This document shows positions 1 to 5,816 of a stretch of 7,554 bases of DNA, piece after piece; within the stretch, counting starts at the first letter, position 1, and every line of letters starts with the position of its first letter. The position numbers and the translations under genes are program-made. The stretch spans positions 1 through 7,554 of the forward strand of contig JBILFC010000143.1 of NCBI GenBank assembly GCA_044351785.1. The letters run 5' to 3'. Below the pieces are notes generated by a model that saw nothing but the letters and a program-made list of their open reading frames with translations, ran no database searches and was not told the origin of the DNA. The stretch comes from JAIYCX01 sp044351785 (GTDB lineage Bacteria > Bdellovibrionota_C > UBA2361 > SZUA-149 > DAOLCO01).

Positions 1-11
1 ATTCAGAACCT

Positions 12-545
12 CTATTTGAAGGTATTGTGAAGCTGCCCATCCCCTCCAACTTCATAGTTGCCGAATTCGTAACGACGTCCTCCCATTGCAGCATAGATAT
101 GGCCACCCGCCCAATACGTTGCTGCCACAAAAGCGGCTACGACATTGGTTGGGAGATCACTTTCTCTGTGCTGGTAGGGTCGAATGCACGAAAACAAGCA
201 AACGTTCTGATTCTTCTGACGGATTGCATGCATAACGTCTTGACGATCCAGGAGATATTTATGCGTCTCCAGAATAGTCCTTGTCCCAGTTGGCACCAAA
301 ATGACCTCGGCATTGGAAGTCATAATGTGTTGAGCCAAACTTGCCCTGTCTGCATCAGTAAGTTCAGCGCTTTGTTTCAGTGCTACAATCCTTTGGGTGA
401 CGGAGCAGTCCGTCAAAAATCTTTCACAAATATCCAAAACTGCGTTCGCATATTCTGGACCTATGATCACCTTTTCACCTTGGTCATCATATCCACCATT
501 TGGATTGCCTCCAAAGGGCAAATTCTCTACCGCAATTTTTTTCAC
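12..545 (-). CDS. Short asparaginase/glutaminase N-domain-like protein
   Basis: The protein resembles the N-terminal domain of type I/II L-asparaginases. Residues 'QSAELTDADRASLAQHI' match the family's 'DSS-x-(M/L)T-x-x-D-W' region. 'ILVPTGTRTILETHKYL' matches the 'THGTDTMEET' catalytic loop, and 'IRPYQHRESDLPTNVVAA' plus 'GHIYAAMGGRRYEF' match the following strands. At about 177 residues it is roughly half of a normal asparaginase: the C-terminal domain is absent. The catalytic Asp of the TDT motif is Arg here (GTRT), and no N-terminal TGGTI threonine motif is visible. Activity is therefore doubtful; a binding or divergent hydrolase role is inference. The longest frame starts at a TTG (560), but I prefer the GTG at 545 because AGGAAAG (557-551) sits at proper Shine-Dalgarno distance. 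The gene is divergent from a TrmB-type regulator that may control it. It is more GC-rich (58 of the first 120 bases) than the genes to its right. Existence is certain; family is likely. Confidence 0.75.
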   Translation of the reverse strand: MKKIAVENLPFGGNPNGGYDDQGEKVIIGPEYANAVLDICERFLTDCSVTQRIVALKQSAELTDADRASLAQHIMTSNAEVILVPTGTRTILETHKYLLDRQDVMHAIRQKNQNVCLFSCIRPYQHRESDLPTNVVAAFVAATYWAGGHIYAAMGGRRYEFGNYEVGGDGQLHNTFK

Positions 546-581
546 GGCTTCTTTCCTCAAAAAACCTACTCAAAGAGCTAA

Positions 582-599
582 AGAGCTTTGAAAAGCTCT
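582..599 (-). promoter_or_regulatory. 5'-leader stem-loop of the asparaginase-like gene
   Basis: A perfect 7-bp inverted repeat (AGAGCTT / AAGCTCT) encloses a 4-base loop. With the predicted transcription start at about 601-605, the hairpin would form within a few bases of the mRNA 5' end, roughly 37 bases ahead of the GTG start. No U-run follows, so it is not a terminator. A 5'-end stabilising or regulatory role is inference. Confidence 0.4.
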
Positions 600-608
600 A
601 CAGGCTTG

Positions 609-638
609 ATTATACCACACACTGCCGTACAATCTCAA
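609..638 (-). promoter_or_regulatory. Sigma70-type promoter for the asparaginase-like gene
   Basis: On the minus strand, TTGAGA (638-633) and a perfect TATAAT (614-609) are 18 bases apart. The -10 is preceded by TGG (617-615), forming an extended -10 element. Five of six bases match the -35 consensus and all six match the -10. The predicted start is near 601-605, giving a leader of about 57-60 bases before the GTG at 545. Confidence 0.7.
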
Positions 639-679
639 CATATAGACTCTTGTATTGTATTCCCCTAACTATCCCAAGA

Positions 680-688
680 TGTTAGAAT
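680..688 (+). promoter_or_regulatory. Extended -10 promoter element for the TrmB-type regulator
   Basis: TGTTAGAAT combines the extended TGn motif with a 5/6 -10 hexamer (TAGAAT, 683-688). No good -35 lies 16-18 bases upstream, as expected when an extended -10 is used. The predicted start is near 694-696, leaving a leader of about 26 bases without an evident Shine-Dalgarno site. Confidence 0.4.
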
Positions 689-705
689 GTCGTCACTAAC
701 CGACA
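681..705. promoter_or_regulatory. Overlapping dyads at the regulator's promoter (candidate operator)
   Basis: Two interleaved inverted repeats cover the -10 and presumed start: GTTAG (681-685) with CTAAC (696-700), and TGTCG (688-692) with CGACA (701-705). Their position suits autorepression by the adjacent winged-helix regulator. The arms are only 5 bp long, so chance cannot be excluded; the operator role is inference. Confidence 0.3.
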
Positions 706-720
706 ACATAAATTTGCAAC

Positions 721-1500
721 ATGGACAATCACCTAACCTCAATCTTCAACTCCCTAGGCCTATCAGAAACAGAAGCTAGTTCTTACGTCAGTATGGTAGA
801 ACTTGGCGTAGGAAGTGCCACAGAAATTGCAAAGCTCGCTGGTGTTCCCAGGTCTACTGCTTACGGACTTATTGAGTCGTTAGTAGCAAAGGGTCTTGTT
901 GCTAAAGAAACTTCTGATAGCAAAACATACTTCAGGGCAATTGATCCCAAAGAGGCTATAAAACGTTTAGTTGATCTTGAAAAAGAAAGCTTGAAACAAA
1001 AAGAAAGTTCCGCAAAGGAACTAATAGAATATCTCATTCCCTTCTTCGGAAAGGCTCACCACTTACCACCAAAGATAAATACGTTCGAAGGTAAACGGGC
1101 AATAGAGAACATGCTTTATACTTACCAGCCTAAGTGGACCGAGAGCTACCACAACATCGGCGAAGACACGATGTGGGGCTTTCAAGATCATACCTTCGTA
1201 GAAGAGTATAAAAAATGGCATGAGGACTCTTGGAAACGTCCTGTACGAATTGAAAAGATCTGCTTATTTTCAACTAAAGAAGGCCTTAAACAACAAAAGA
1301 AAGAAAAGATCGCAAATAGAGAAATCAGACTAATACCGGGAAGACAGGACTTTAATAGTAGTATCTGGCTCCACGGTGAGTACACCATCATAGCCACCAC
1401 CCGAAAGGAACCTCACTTCGCTCTTTTAATCAATGACTCCGTGATATCAAATAACTTTAGAATGGTTTTTAAAACAATGTGGGAGCTGACGGAGAAGTAA
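721..1500 (+). CDS. TrmB-family winged-helix transcriptional regulator
   Basis: This 259-residue cytoplasmic DNA-binding protein begins with a TrmB-type winged helix-turn-helix. 'LGLSETEASSYVSMVELG' (about 13-30) leads into the helix-turn-helix 'ATEIAKLAGVPRSTAYGLIESLVAKGLV' (33-60), followed by a wing ('SDSKTYFRAIDPKEA'). A charged helical stretch (about 80-106) probably forms a dimerising coiled coil. The C-terminal 150 residues form an alpha/beta region such as TrmB-like proteins use for ligand sensing; I do not see a recognisable sugar-binding site. The start at 721 gives the canonical N-terminus and no upstream in-frame alternative is better. There is no clear Shine-Dalgarno site. The neighbour divergent to it is the asparaginase-like gene, the natural regulatory target along with its own promoter. 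The gene ends 2 bases before the convergent DUF4143 ATPase stop. Confidence 0.85.
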   Translation: MDNHLTSIFNSLGLSETEASSYVSMVELGVGSATEIAKLAGVPRSTAYGLIESLVAKGLVAKETSDSKTYFRAIDPKEAIKRLVDLEKESLKQKESSAKELIEYLIPFFGKAHHLPPKINTFEGKRAIENMLYTYQPKWTESYHNIGEDTMWGFQDHTFVEEYKKWHEDSWKRPVRIEKICLFSTKEGLKQQKKEKIANREIRLIPGRQDFNSSIWLHGEYTIIATTRKEPHFALLINDSVISNNFRMVFKTMWELTEK

Positions 1501-1512
1501 TCCTACTTCTTC
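1491..1512. terminator. Weak hairpin across two convergent stop codons
   Basis: AGAAGTA (1493-1499) pairs with TACTTCT (1504-1510) around a 4-base loop, and the outer bases add a G-U and a G-C pair. It contains the TAA of the TrmB-type gene and the TAG of the DUF4143 gene, which read towards each other. Neither strand has a convincing U-run after it, so a bidirectional terminator role is only possible. Confidence 0.25.
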
Positions 1513-2756
1513 AAACCACAAAACTCTAGCACAGGTAATACATTGATAGTTTTCCTACCTACCTTTATAATGTCCTTCTCACTCCAAGTAATTATATAGA
1601 GCTTATTAATAGAATGCGCTTCTGAGATTTCTAACAAACCGGCAATTTCTCTTTCTTTTGTATCCATATCCATCAAGGTATAGCAAACTTGATATGCCTC
1701 CTTAGGTTGATACTTATCACACACTAAAAAATCTACCTCTTTAGTCCCTTTGAAATAATAAAGATCAGGGCTGGATCTTCTTAACTCAAGGTACACCAAG
1801 TTCTCAAGCAACTTCCCATCATCAGGGGTGCTAGATCTTGCTCCGACTAAACGAAGTCCTAAGTCTGTGAGATAATACTTAGTAGAAGCCCTCTGCTGCA
1901 CCTTTAAATTATTAGTATACATCTCGCACGCATTAATTAAGAACGCGTCCCTTAGGAAAGACAAATAAGACATCGCTGCCTCTTTATCTAACCCAAGTGC
2001 CTTTTCTATCGAATTAGAGCTGTGTAGCGAACTAAGATTAGTTATAACGAAAGTCGCAAGATCCTGAAGCCCCTTAACGTTTCTTACACTATTCCTACTT
2101 ACAACATCCTTAAATAGAATATCGGTAAAGTATGATCTTAAAATCTCTTTCTTTTGTAACTTCTTAGATTCCTTTACTACTGCTGGAAAGCCACCAAAGC
2201 TTAAGTAGTCCTTAGCGAGCTTAAGCGGATCCTTCTTGTTCTTTAAATCTATATTAAAAGTGGAGTATTCTGCCAAAGATAAAGGCCATATCTCCTTTGA
2301 AATGACTCTTCCCGTTAGCGCTGTGGAAAGCTCCGAGGAAATTAATTTCGCAGAGGAGCCCGTAACTATAATTCGATAAACTTGCCTATCTATAAGTTTT
2401 CTTAACCACTTCTCCCAATGCTCTACATTATGAATCTCATCTAAAATTAACAACTCTAATTTCTGCTCTGATGTTTCTTCCGCGGCCTCTAGTAATAAAT
2501 CTAAATCCTGAGTAGTTGAACTAGAAGTAAAAAGGGGGTCTTCAAAGTTATAATAAAAAACCTTATCCCTTATAAGGTTTTCACTAAGTTGAATGGCAAT
2601 AGTAGTTTTACCTGAGCGTCTAATTCCTATTAATGCTAAGCCAAGCTCTTTGTTAGGCAAATCGACCTCAACTTCGCGTTTAAACGAATTAGAAAGAATC
2701 GAAAGATAATATTCTCGCCATTCTGCTATTGATTTAATAAGAAGAGACTTTTCCAT
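1503..2756 (-). CDS. AAA ATPase with C-terminal DUF4143 domain
   Basis: With the start chosen here the protein has 417 residues. It carries a P-loop (GIRRSGKTT, 44-52), Walker B (LLILDEIH, 102-109), sensor-like VTGSSA (131-136), the 'STALTGR' arginine segment (144-150) and the 'PLSLAEY' and 'YLSFGGFPAVV' motifs typical of AAA_14/DUF4143 ATPases. The C-terminal domain ('LLENLVYLEL...KEVDFLV...AYQVCYT') has the nuclease-like DUF4143 layout. Its ExK position reads QVC, as in many members, so nuclease activity is unlikely. The cellular role of the family is not established. The frame stays open upstream to 2867, but those 37 residues run through an inverted repeat and promoter. The -10 element at 2768-2763 puts the transcription start at the ATG at 2756, so this is the likely start on a leaderless mRNA. 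It is divergent from a lipoprotein gene and convergent with the TrmB-type regulator. Confidence 0.88.
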   Translation of the reverse strand: MEKSLLIKSIAEWREYYLSILSNSFKREVEVDLPNKELGLALIGIRRSGKTTIAIQLSENLIRDKVFYYNFEDPLFTSSSTTQDLDLLLEAAEETSEQKLELLILDEIHNVEHWEKWLRKLIDRQVYRIIVTGSSAKLISSELSTALTGRVISKEIWPLSLAEYSTFNIDLKNKKDPLKLAKDYLSFGGFPAVVKESKKLQKKEILRSYFTDILFKDVVSRNSVRNVKGLQDLATFVITNLSSLHSSNSIEKALGLDKEAAMSYLSFLRDAFLINACEMYTNNLKVQQRASTKYYLTDLGLRLVGARSSTPDDGKLLENLVYLELRRSSPDLYYFKGTKEVDFLVCDKYQPKEAYQVCYTLMDMDTKEREIAGLLEISEAHSINKLYIITWSEKDIIKVGRKTINVLPVLEFCGLKK

Positions 2757-2762
2757 TCCTAC

Positions 2763-2791
2763 ATTATGGTGGTTATAACCGCCAAAGTCAA
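2763..2791 (-). promoter_or_regulatory. Sigma70 promoter of the DUF4143 ATPase gene
   Basis: On the minus strand, TTGACT (2791-2786, 5/6) and CATAAT (2768-2763, 5/6) are exactly 17 bases apart. Six bases (GTAGGA) separate the -10 from the ATG at 2756, so transcription should begin at or next to the start codon. The spacer is filled by one arm of the inverted repeat, the usual place for a repressor site. Confidence 0.7.
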
Positions 2792-2817
2792 GCTTTTTTT
2801 GGCGGTTATAACCACCA
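2767..2817. repeat. Perfect 20-bp inverted repeat with palindromic arms (candidate operator)
   Basis: TGGTGGTTATAACCGCCAAA (2767-2786) is repeated exactly in inverted orientation at 2798-2817, with 11 bases between. Each arm is itself a near-perfect palindrome around GGTTATAACC (2771-2780 and 2804-2813), so there are two equivalent dyads whose centres lie 33 bp apart, close to three helical turns. One dyad fills the -35/-10 spacer of the ATPase promoter and the other lies just upstream of the -35. This suits cooperative binding of a dimeric protein to DNA. Because it lies upstream of the predicted transcription start, it is unlikely to act as an RNA hairpin. Confidence 0.85.
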
Positions 2818-2947
2818 CAGCAACCAATATGCCCCACTGCCAAACTTGCACAAATTAAATGAACCAATTAACCTCAAATAGAGTTTGTTGTTTTAAACAA
2901 TTGTCATTAAACTTGATATGCCTTTATTAGGGAGATTTAGATATTAT

Positions 2948-3454
2948 ATGAAATTTAAGCTATTTATTACGATTTGCTATTTGTCCTTACTCTTCTGCTC
3001 TAGCTGCGCGGAGAAAACCATTAGCCTATATCAAGGTAAACCAGAAGGCATGGCTAAAATAGTCTTTGGAGATCCTCATAACTACTCCTTACTTCATCGA
3101 TTTGTATACACAACTAACACCCCCAAATTCATCTACAACGTAAAAATAGATGAACAACTAATCGATGCAGATAAGGTAGAAATCGCACCGGGTACTCACG
3201 AAATAGAAGGGGAAGTTTACGGATACTATATATACAATTACTCTTGCACCGCGGAAGGAACTAGATACAAACTAGTAATGAACTTAAAACCAGGATTTCA
3301 ATACCATATCTGGGGTACGAGAGTACCAAATAACGCTCCAACTATTGCGGTAGCTAAATCTAGCTTTAATAACGCAAACCTAATAGAAGAACTTACAGGT
3401 GGAGAATATCAATCTATACCGGCGGGAAAGATTGGATCAAGGTGCGCCAAATAA
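2948..3454 (+). CDS. Small lipoprotein with PEGA-like segment, function unknown
   Basis: From the ATG at 2948 the product has 168 residues and begins with a good signal peptide: positive 'MKFK', a hydrophobic core (about 5-17), then a lipobox-like 'CSSC' with Cys20 as the lipidated residue. Cys at -3 is atypical, and Cys17 is less likely because Phe precedes it. An in-frame ATG at 2918 would add ten residues in front of the signal peptide; AGGGAG at 2929-2934 lies between the two and favours 2948, although its 13-base spacing is long. The mature part contains 'VKIDEQLIDADKVEIAPGTHEIEGEV' split here as 'VKIDEQLIDADKVEI' and 'APGTHEIEG', recalling PEGA-type beta repeats of surface lipoproteins. 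Two further cysteines (100 and 166) could form a disulfide. It is divergent from the ATPase and convergent (2-base gap) with the membrane-protein operon. I do not recognise a specific family. Confidence 0.7.
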   Translation: MKFKLFITICYLSLLFCSSCAEKTISLYQGKPEGMAKIVFGDPHNYSLLHRFVYTTNTPKFIYNVKIDEQLIDADKVEIAPGTHEIEGEVYGYYIYNYSCTAEGTRYKLVMNLKPGFQYHIWGTRVPNNAPTIAVAKSSFNNANLIEELTGGEYQSIPAGKIGSRCAK

Positions 3455-3456
3455 TA

Positions 3457-3750
3457 TTAACGCACACCATAACAAGAGTAACACCCGAAGAGCACCACTA
3501 ACAACATCGTCAAAAAGACATTTAACGCATACGGTTGATTCTTTTTATAAAGATAATATAAAGCTTGAATAGAAAGAATCAAAAAATAAACCGGCCAGAA
3601 AAGAATAGCGAACGCCAAATATATAGCTATGTAAGTATCCGGACTTGAGTGAAAATTCTTCGGTGCGTTATGAATCCACAAATTATAAATTACTAACATC
3701 ACAACCGCGAAGCCGGCTAACTTTCTTAAGTGCTTCATATTTTCAGTCAT
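3457..3750 (-). CDS. Small three-helix membrane protein, paralogue 1
   Basis: This 97-residue protein has three predicted membrane helices (about 11-27, 41-66, 74-94) with a short positively charged N-terminus ('MKHLRK'). It is a paralogue of the next two genes: all share an 'H(F/L)(K/R)(K/R)' N-terminus, a 'YY-x-(Y/F)K-x-NQPYA' turn (65-75 here), an 'FLTM' helix start (79-82) and a C-terminal 'G-x-x-(S/T)-C' motif. Here the motif is GCYSC, with Cys90 and Cys93 at the end of the last helix. AGGAG with an 8-base spacer precedes the ATG. It is the last gene of the folA-Lgt-radical SAM operon. I do not recognise a named family. A role as substrate or partner of the upstream lipid- or lipoprotein-type enzymes is inference from context. 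Confidence 0.8.
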   Translation of the reverse strand: MTENMKHLRKLAGFAVVMLVIYNLWIHNAPKNFHSSPDTYIAIYLAFAILFWPVYFLILSIQALYYLYKKNQPYALNVFLTMLLVVLFGCYSCYGVR

Positions 3751-3788
3751 AGACCACGCTCCTATTTTTTATGCCCAAAAAACCACTC

Positions 3789-4085
3789 TTAATGTGGCCA
3801 CCTAGCAAACGTAATCCAACAAGAAGAAAATCCAAAAACTGCTGCCATCATCATTGTTAAGAAAAAACTTATAGCATAAGGCTGGTTCCCCTTAAAATAG
3901 TAATATAATGAGAAGATCGACATTACTACAAAATAACCTGGCCAAAACATAAATAGAAAGTCTATAAAAAATTCTGGAAAAATTTTAGATCTAGGTTCTA
4001 TATTAAAAATAAGCAAATGATGAATAACAAGTAGCGACAAGGTAAATCCTGCCATCTTCTTAAAATGCGGCACATGTTCGCTCAT
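3789..4085 (-). CDS. Small three-helix membrane protein, paralogue 2
   Basis: The 98-residue product is closest to paralogue 1: it shares 'KMAGF' near the N-terminus, 'FWPGYF' in helix two, 'LYYYFKGNQPYAI' in the loop and 'FFLTMM' in helix three. The C-terminal motif is FGFSSC (84-89) with a single Cys89, followed by a longer tail 'WITFARWPH'. Three membrane helices are predicted (about 11-28, 38-63, 71-92). AAGGAG with a 9-base spacer precedes the ATG, and 38 bases separate its stop from the ATG of paralogue 1. Its function is unknown. The tandem duplication and operon position suggest that the copies work together or as variants of one substrate or subunit (inference). Confidence 0.8.
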   Translation of the reverse strand: MSEHVPHFKKMAGFTLSLLVIHHLLIFNIEPRSKIFPEFFIDFLFMFWPGYFVVMSIFSLYYYFKGNQPYAISFFLTMMMAAVFGFSSCWITFARWPH

Positions 4086-4118
4086 AAGTGAGAACTCCTT
4101 TTACTTAAATGAAAGTCA

Positions 4119-4418
4119 TTAAATATATGCCATGCCAAAACACGTACACCCACCCCACGATAATACTAATCCCATAGTTACCAAGTAATTTAAGCCTTTC
4201 TGGCCTTGACCTTTTATCAAATAAATTATTGCAATGATGAAAAGTACTGCGGCATGACCTAGTAGCAAGCCTAACAAACTAAACCCAACTGCAAATCCCA
4301 AATGAGAATCACTAAAAGATTGAATGTTATAAAAAACCAAGCATAAAACATTATATGTGACATTAATCACTATGTTATAAAAAGATATTCTCTTAAAATG
4401 CTCCATCACAGGGCTCAT
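4119..4418 (-). CDS. Small three-helix membrane protein, paralogue 3
   Basis: This 99-residue protein is the most divergent of the three but keeps the plan: 'MEHFKRI' at the N-terminus, 'IIYLIKGQGQKGLNYLVTMG' across the loop into helix three, and a C-terminal 'WGGCTCFG' with Cys91 and Cys93. The helices lie at about 13-30, 42-67 and 76-97. The ATG is only 3 bases after the radical SAM stop codon. AGGAGAG lies inside the end of that gene with an 11-base spacer, indicating tight translational coupling to the enzyme. A second ATG four codons in ('MEHF') would match the N-termini of the other copies nearly as well. Function unknown. Direct adjacency to the radical SAM gene makes it the best candidate for an interacting partner (inference). 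Confidence 0.78.
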   Translation of the reverse strand: MSPVMEHFKRISFYNIVINVTYNVLCLVFYNIQSFSDSHLGFAVGFSLLGLLLGHAAVLFIIAIIYLIKGQGQKGLNYLVTMGLVLSWGGCTCFGMAYI

Positions 4419-4421
4419 ATG

Positions 4422-5816
4422 CTAAGAATCTCTCCTAATTTGCTCCAACTTATCCTTAAACTCTTCCCTATAAAATAAATTCATAGTTTCAAAAGGTATC
4501 AGTTTTCCTTTTGTATTCGCTATATGCACACAGGACTTTTTAATTGCTCTGACATCAAAGTCATACGCATCCATAAAGTTCATTATGATTATTCTAAAAA
4601 GATTATCATAAGATAACTTAGGGGCTATGATATTAGGAAGACAACACAGAAGCTGAGTTAACCTTTCTCCCACCTTCTCAACAGACTTACCCGTGGTGAA
4701 CACTTGTAAAACATGATCCTTTAAGGCTTGGTCTTGCTCATACACAATGGTGTTTTTAGAGCTATTTAAAAGCATCTCTGGATCTATTAAGTGAGTTAGG
4801 GCTTCAACTCTATCCCCGTACTTAAGCGCATAAGCCATCGCTAATGAATCTGGATTACAAGGAACTGGAATAATATCATTCTCGCTAAATACATTAGACT
4901 GCTCTAGAATTTTCCTCCTTACCTCAGTTAAAGTCAATCTATCAGTAGCAGGATTAAAATTCTCCAACCTTCCACTTACACTAGTAGGCTGAAAGGTAAC
5001 TCCTCTTACACATTTCTGCTTAAGAGCAAAATCTAAGATCTCCCCGATCTCATCATCATTAAGGCCTTTCTGCAGAGTAACAACTAAAGTTGTAGATAAA
5101 TTCACCGCATTTAAATTATCTATCGCCTTTTTTCTAACTTCAGTAAGATCCTCTCCCCTTAGTGAGCGTAGCACTTCTCCTCTAAAAGAATCAAACTGCA
5201 GATAAATTTCAAAGTCTGGCATATAAGAAGCGAGTTTCTTAGTAAACTCTAGGTCTTTTGAAATTCTAATGCCATTAGTATTTAGCATTAAGTGCTTAAT
5301 CGGTTTAGTTTTAGCGATATCTAAAATTTTAAAAAAATCTGGGTGAATCGTGGGCTCACCTCCACTTATCTGAACAACATCAGGCTCTCCCTCACTCTTA
5401 ACAATAGCATCAAGCATAAACTCGATTTCTTCTAACGTGCGATGTTTCCCGTGCATTGGACCAGAGTTCGCATAACAAGTAGGACAAGATAAGTTACACC
5501 GATCAGTTACCTCTACAATGCTAAGGCAAGAATGCTGTTCATGATCTGGACAAATCCCACAATCAAAAGGACACCCATAAAGAGTCTCAGTATGAGGCTC
5601 TTTAGGATACTCAGAAGCCTTATTGTAATTTCTGATCTGCTTATAATACTCGATATCATCTGCTATGATAACTTTCTGATAGCCGTGCGATTTACAATGC
5701 TTGGATAAATAGACATTTCCATCTTCGAAAATTATTTTTGCACTAATTGGCTTATGACATTCAACGCACAAACTAATAGTATGATCGTAATATATGTAAT
5801 TTCTATTTTCTGGCAC
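4422..5816 (-). CDS. Radical SAM enzyme, COG1964/tetraether-lipid-synthase-like
   Basis: The 464-residue protein has the layout of the MJ0619/Tes-like radical SAM group. It has an N-terminal rubredoxin-like Cys knuckle (C17-x-x-C20, then 'KHCKSHG' with C41), a second cysteine cluster 'GCPFDCGICPDHEQHSC' (C82, C86, C89, C97), then the radical SAM CxxxCxxC (C107, C111, C114) and the 'SGGEP' SAM-binding loop (151-155). Later cysteines (C320, C391, C392, C429) could ligate an auxiliary cluster. Archaeal Tes makes C-C bonds between lipid tails, and bacterial relatives have been linked to membrane-spanning lipids. The exact substrate here cannot be read from sequence. Translation starts at GTG 5816, overlapping the Lgt-like gene by 14 bases with no separate Shine-Dalgarno site, so the two are coupled. 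Three small membrane proteins follow directly. The family call is strong; the lipid substrate is inference. Confidence 0.9.
   Translation of the reverse strand: MPENRNYIYYDHTISLCVECHKPISAKIIFEDGNVYLSKHCKSHGYQKVIIADDIEYYKQIRNYNKASEYPKEPHTETLYGCPFDCGICPDHEQHSCLSIVEVTDRCNLSCPTCYANSGPMHGKHRTLEEIEFMLDAIVKSEGEPDVVQISGGEPTIHPDFFKILDIAKTKPIKHLMLNTNGIRISKDLEFTKKLASYMPDFEIYLQFDSFRGEVLRSLRGEDLTEVRKKAIDNLNAVNLSTTLVVTLQKGLNDDEIGEILDFALKQKCVRGVTFQPTSVSGRLENFNPATDRLTLTEVRRKILEQSNVFSENDIIPVPCNPDSLAMAYALKYGDRVEALTHLIDPEMLLNSSKNTIVYEQDQALKDHVLQVFTTGKSVEKVGERLTQLLCCLPNIIAPKLSYDNLFRIIIMNFMDAYDFDVRAIKKSCVHIANTKGKLIPFETMNLFYREEFKDKLEQIRRDS

Noticed and set aside
27..581. Long plus-strand frame opposite the asparaginase-like gene
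   Set aside because: Its translation is Cys- and Ile-rich without family resemblance, and it mirrors a minus-strand gene with clear motifs, a ribosome site and a consensus promoter.
397..685. Two further short plus-strand frames
   Set aside because: They overlap the minus-strand gene start and its promoter; there are no recognisable motifs or ribosome sites.
1188..1400. Minus-strand frame inside the TrmB-type gene
   Set aside because: Shadow of a well-supported gene on the other strand.
2767..2817. Inverted repeat as a transposon end or CRISPR-like element
   Set aside because: There are only two arms around an 11-base centre, no array, no target duplication and no transposase; a promoter sits exactly in it, so an operator explains it better.
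2767..2817. Inverted repeat as a Rho-independent terminator
   Set aside because: It is upstream of a divergent gene pair rather than after a gene, and no proper U-run follows the stem on either strand.
2888..2904. TTGTTT-T-AAACAA dyad and overlapping ACAATTGT upstream of the lipoprotein gene
   Set aside because: AT-rich palindromes of this size are common by chance here, and no convincing -35/-10 pair for the plus-strand gene could be assigned to the region.
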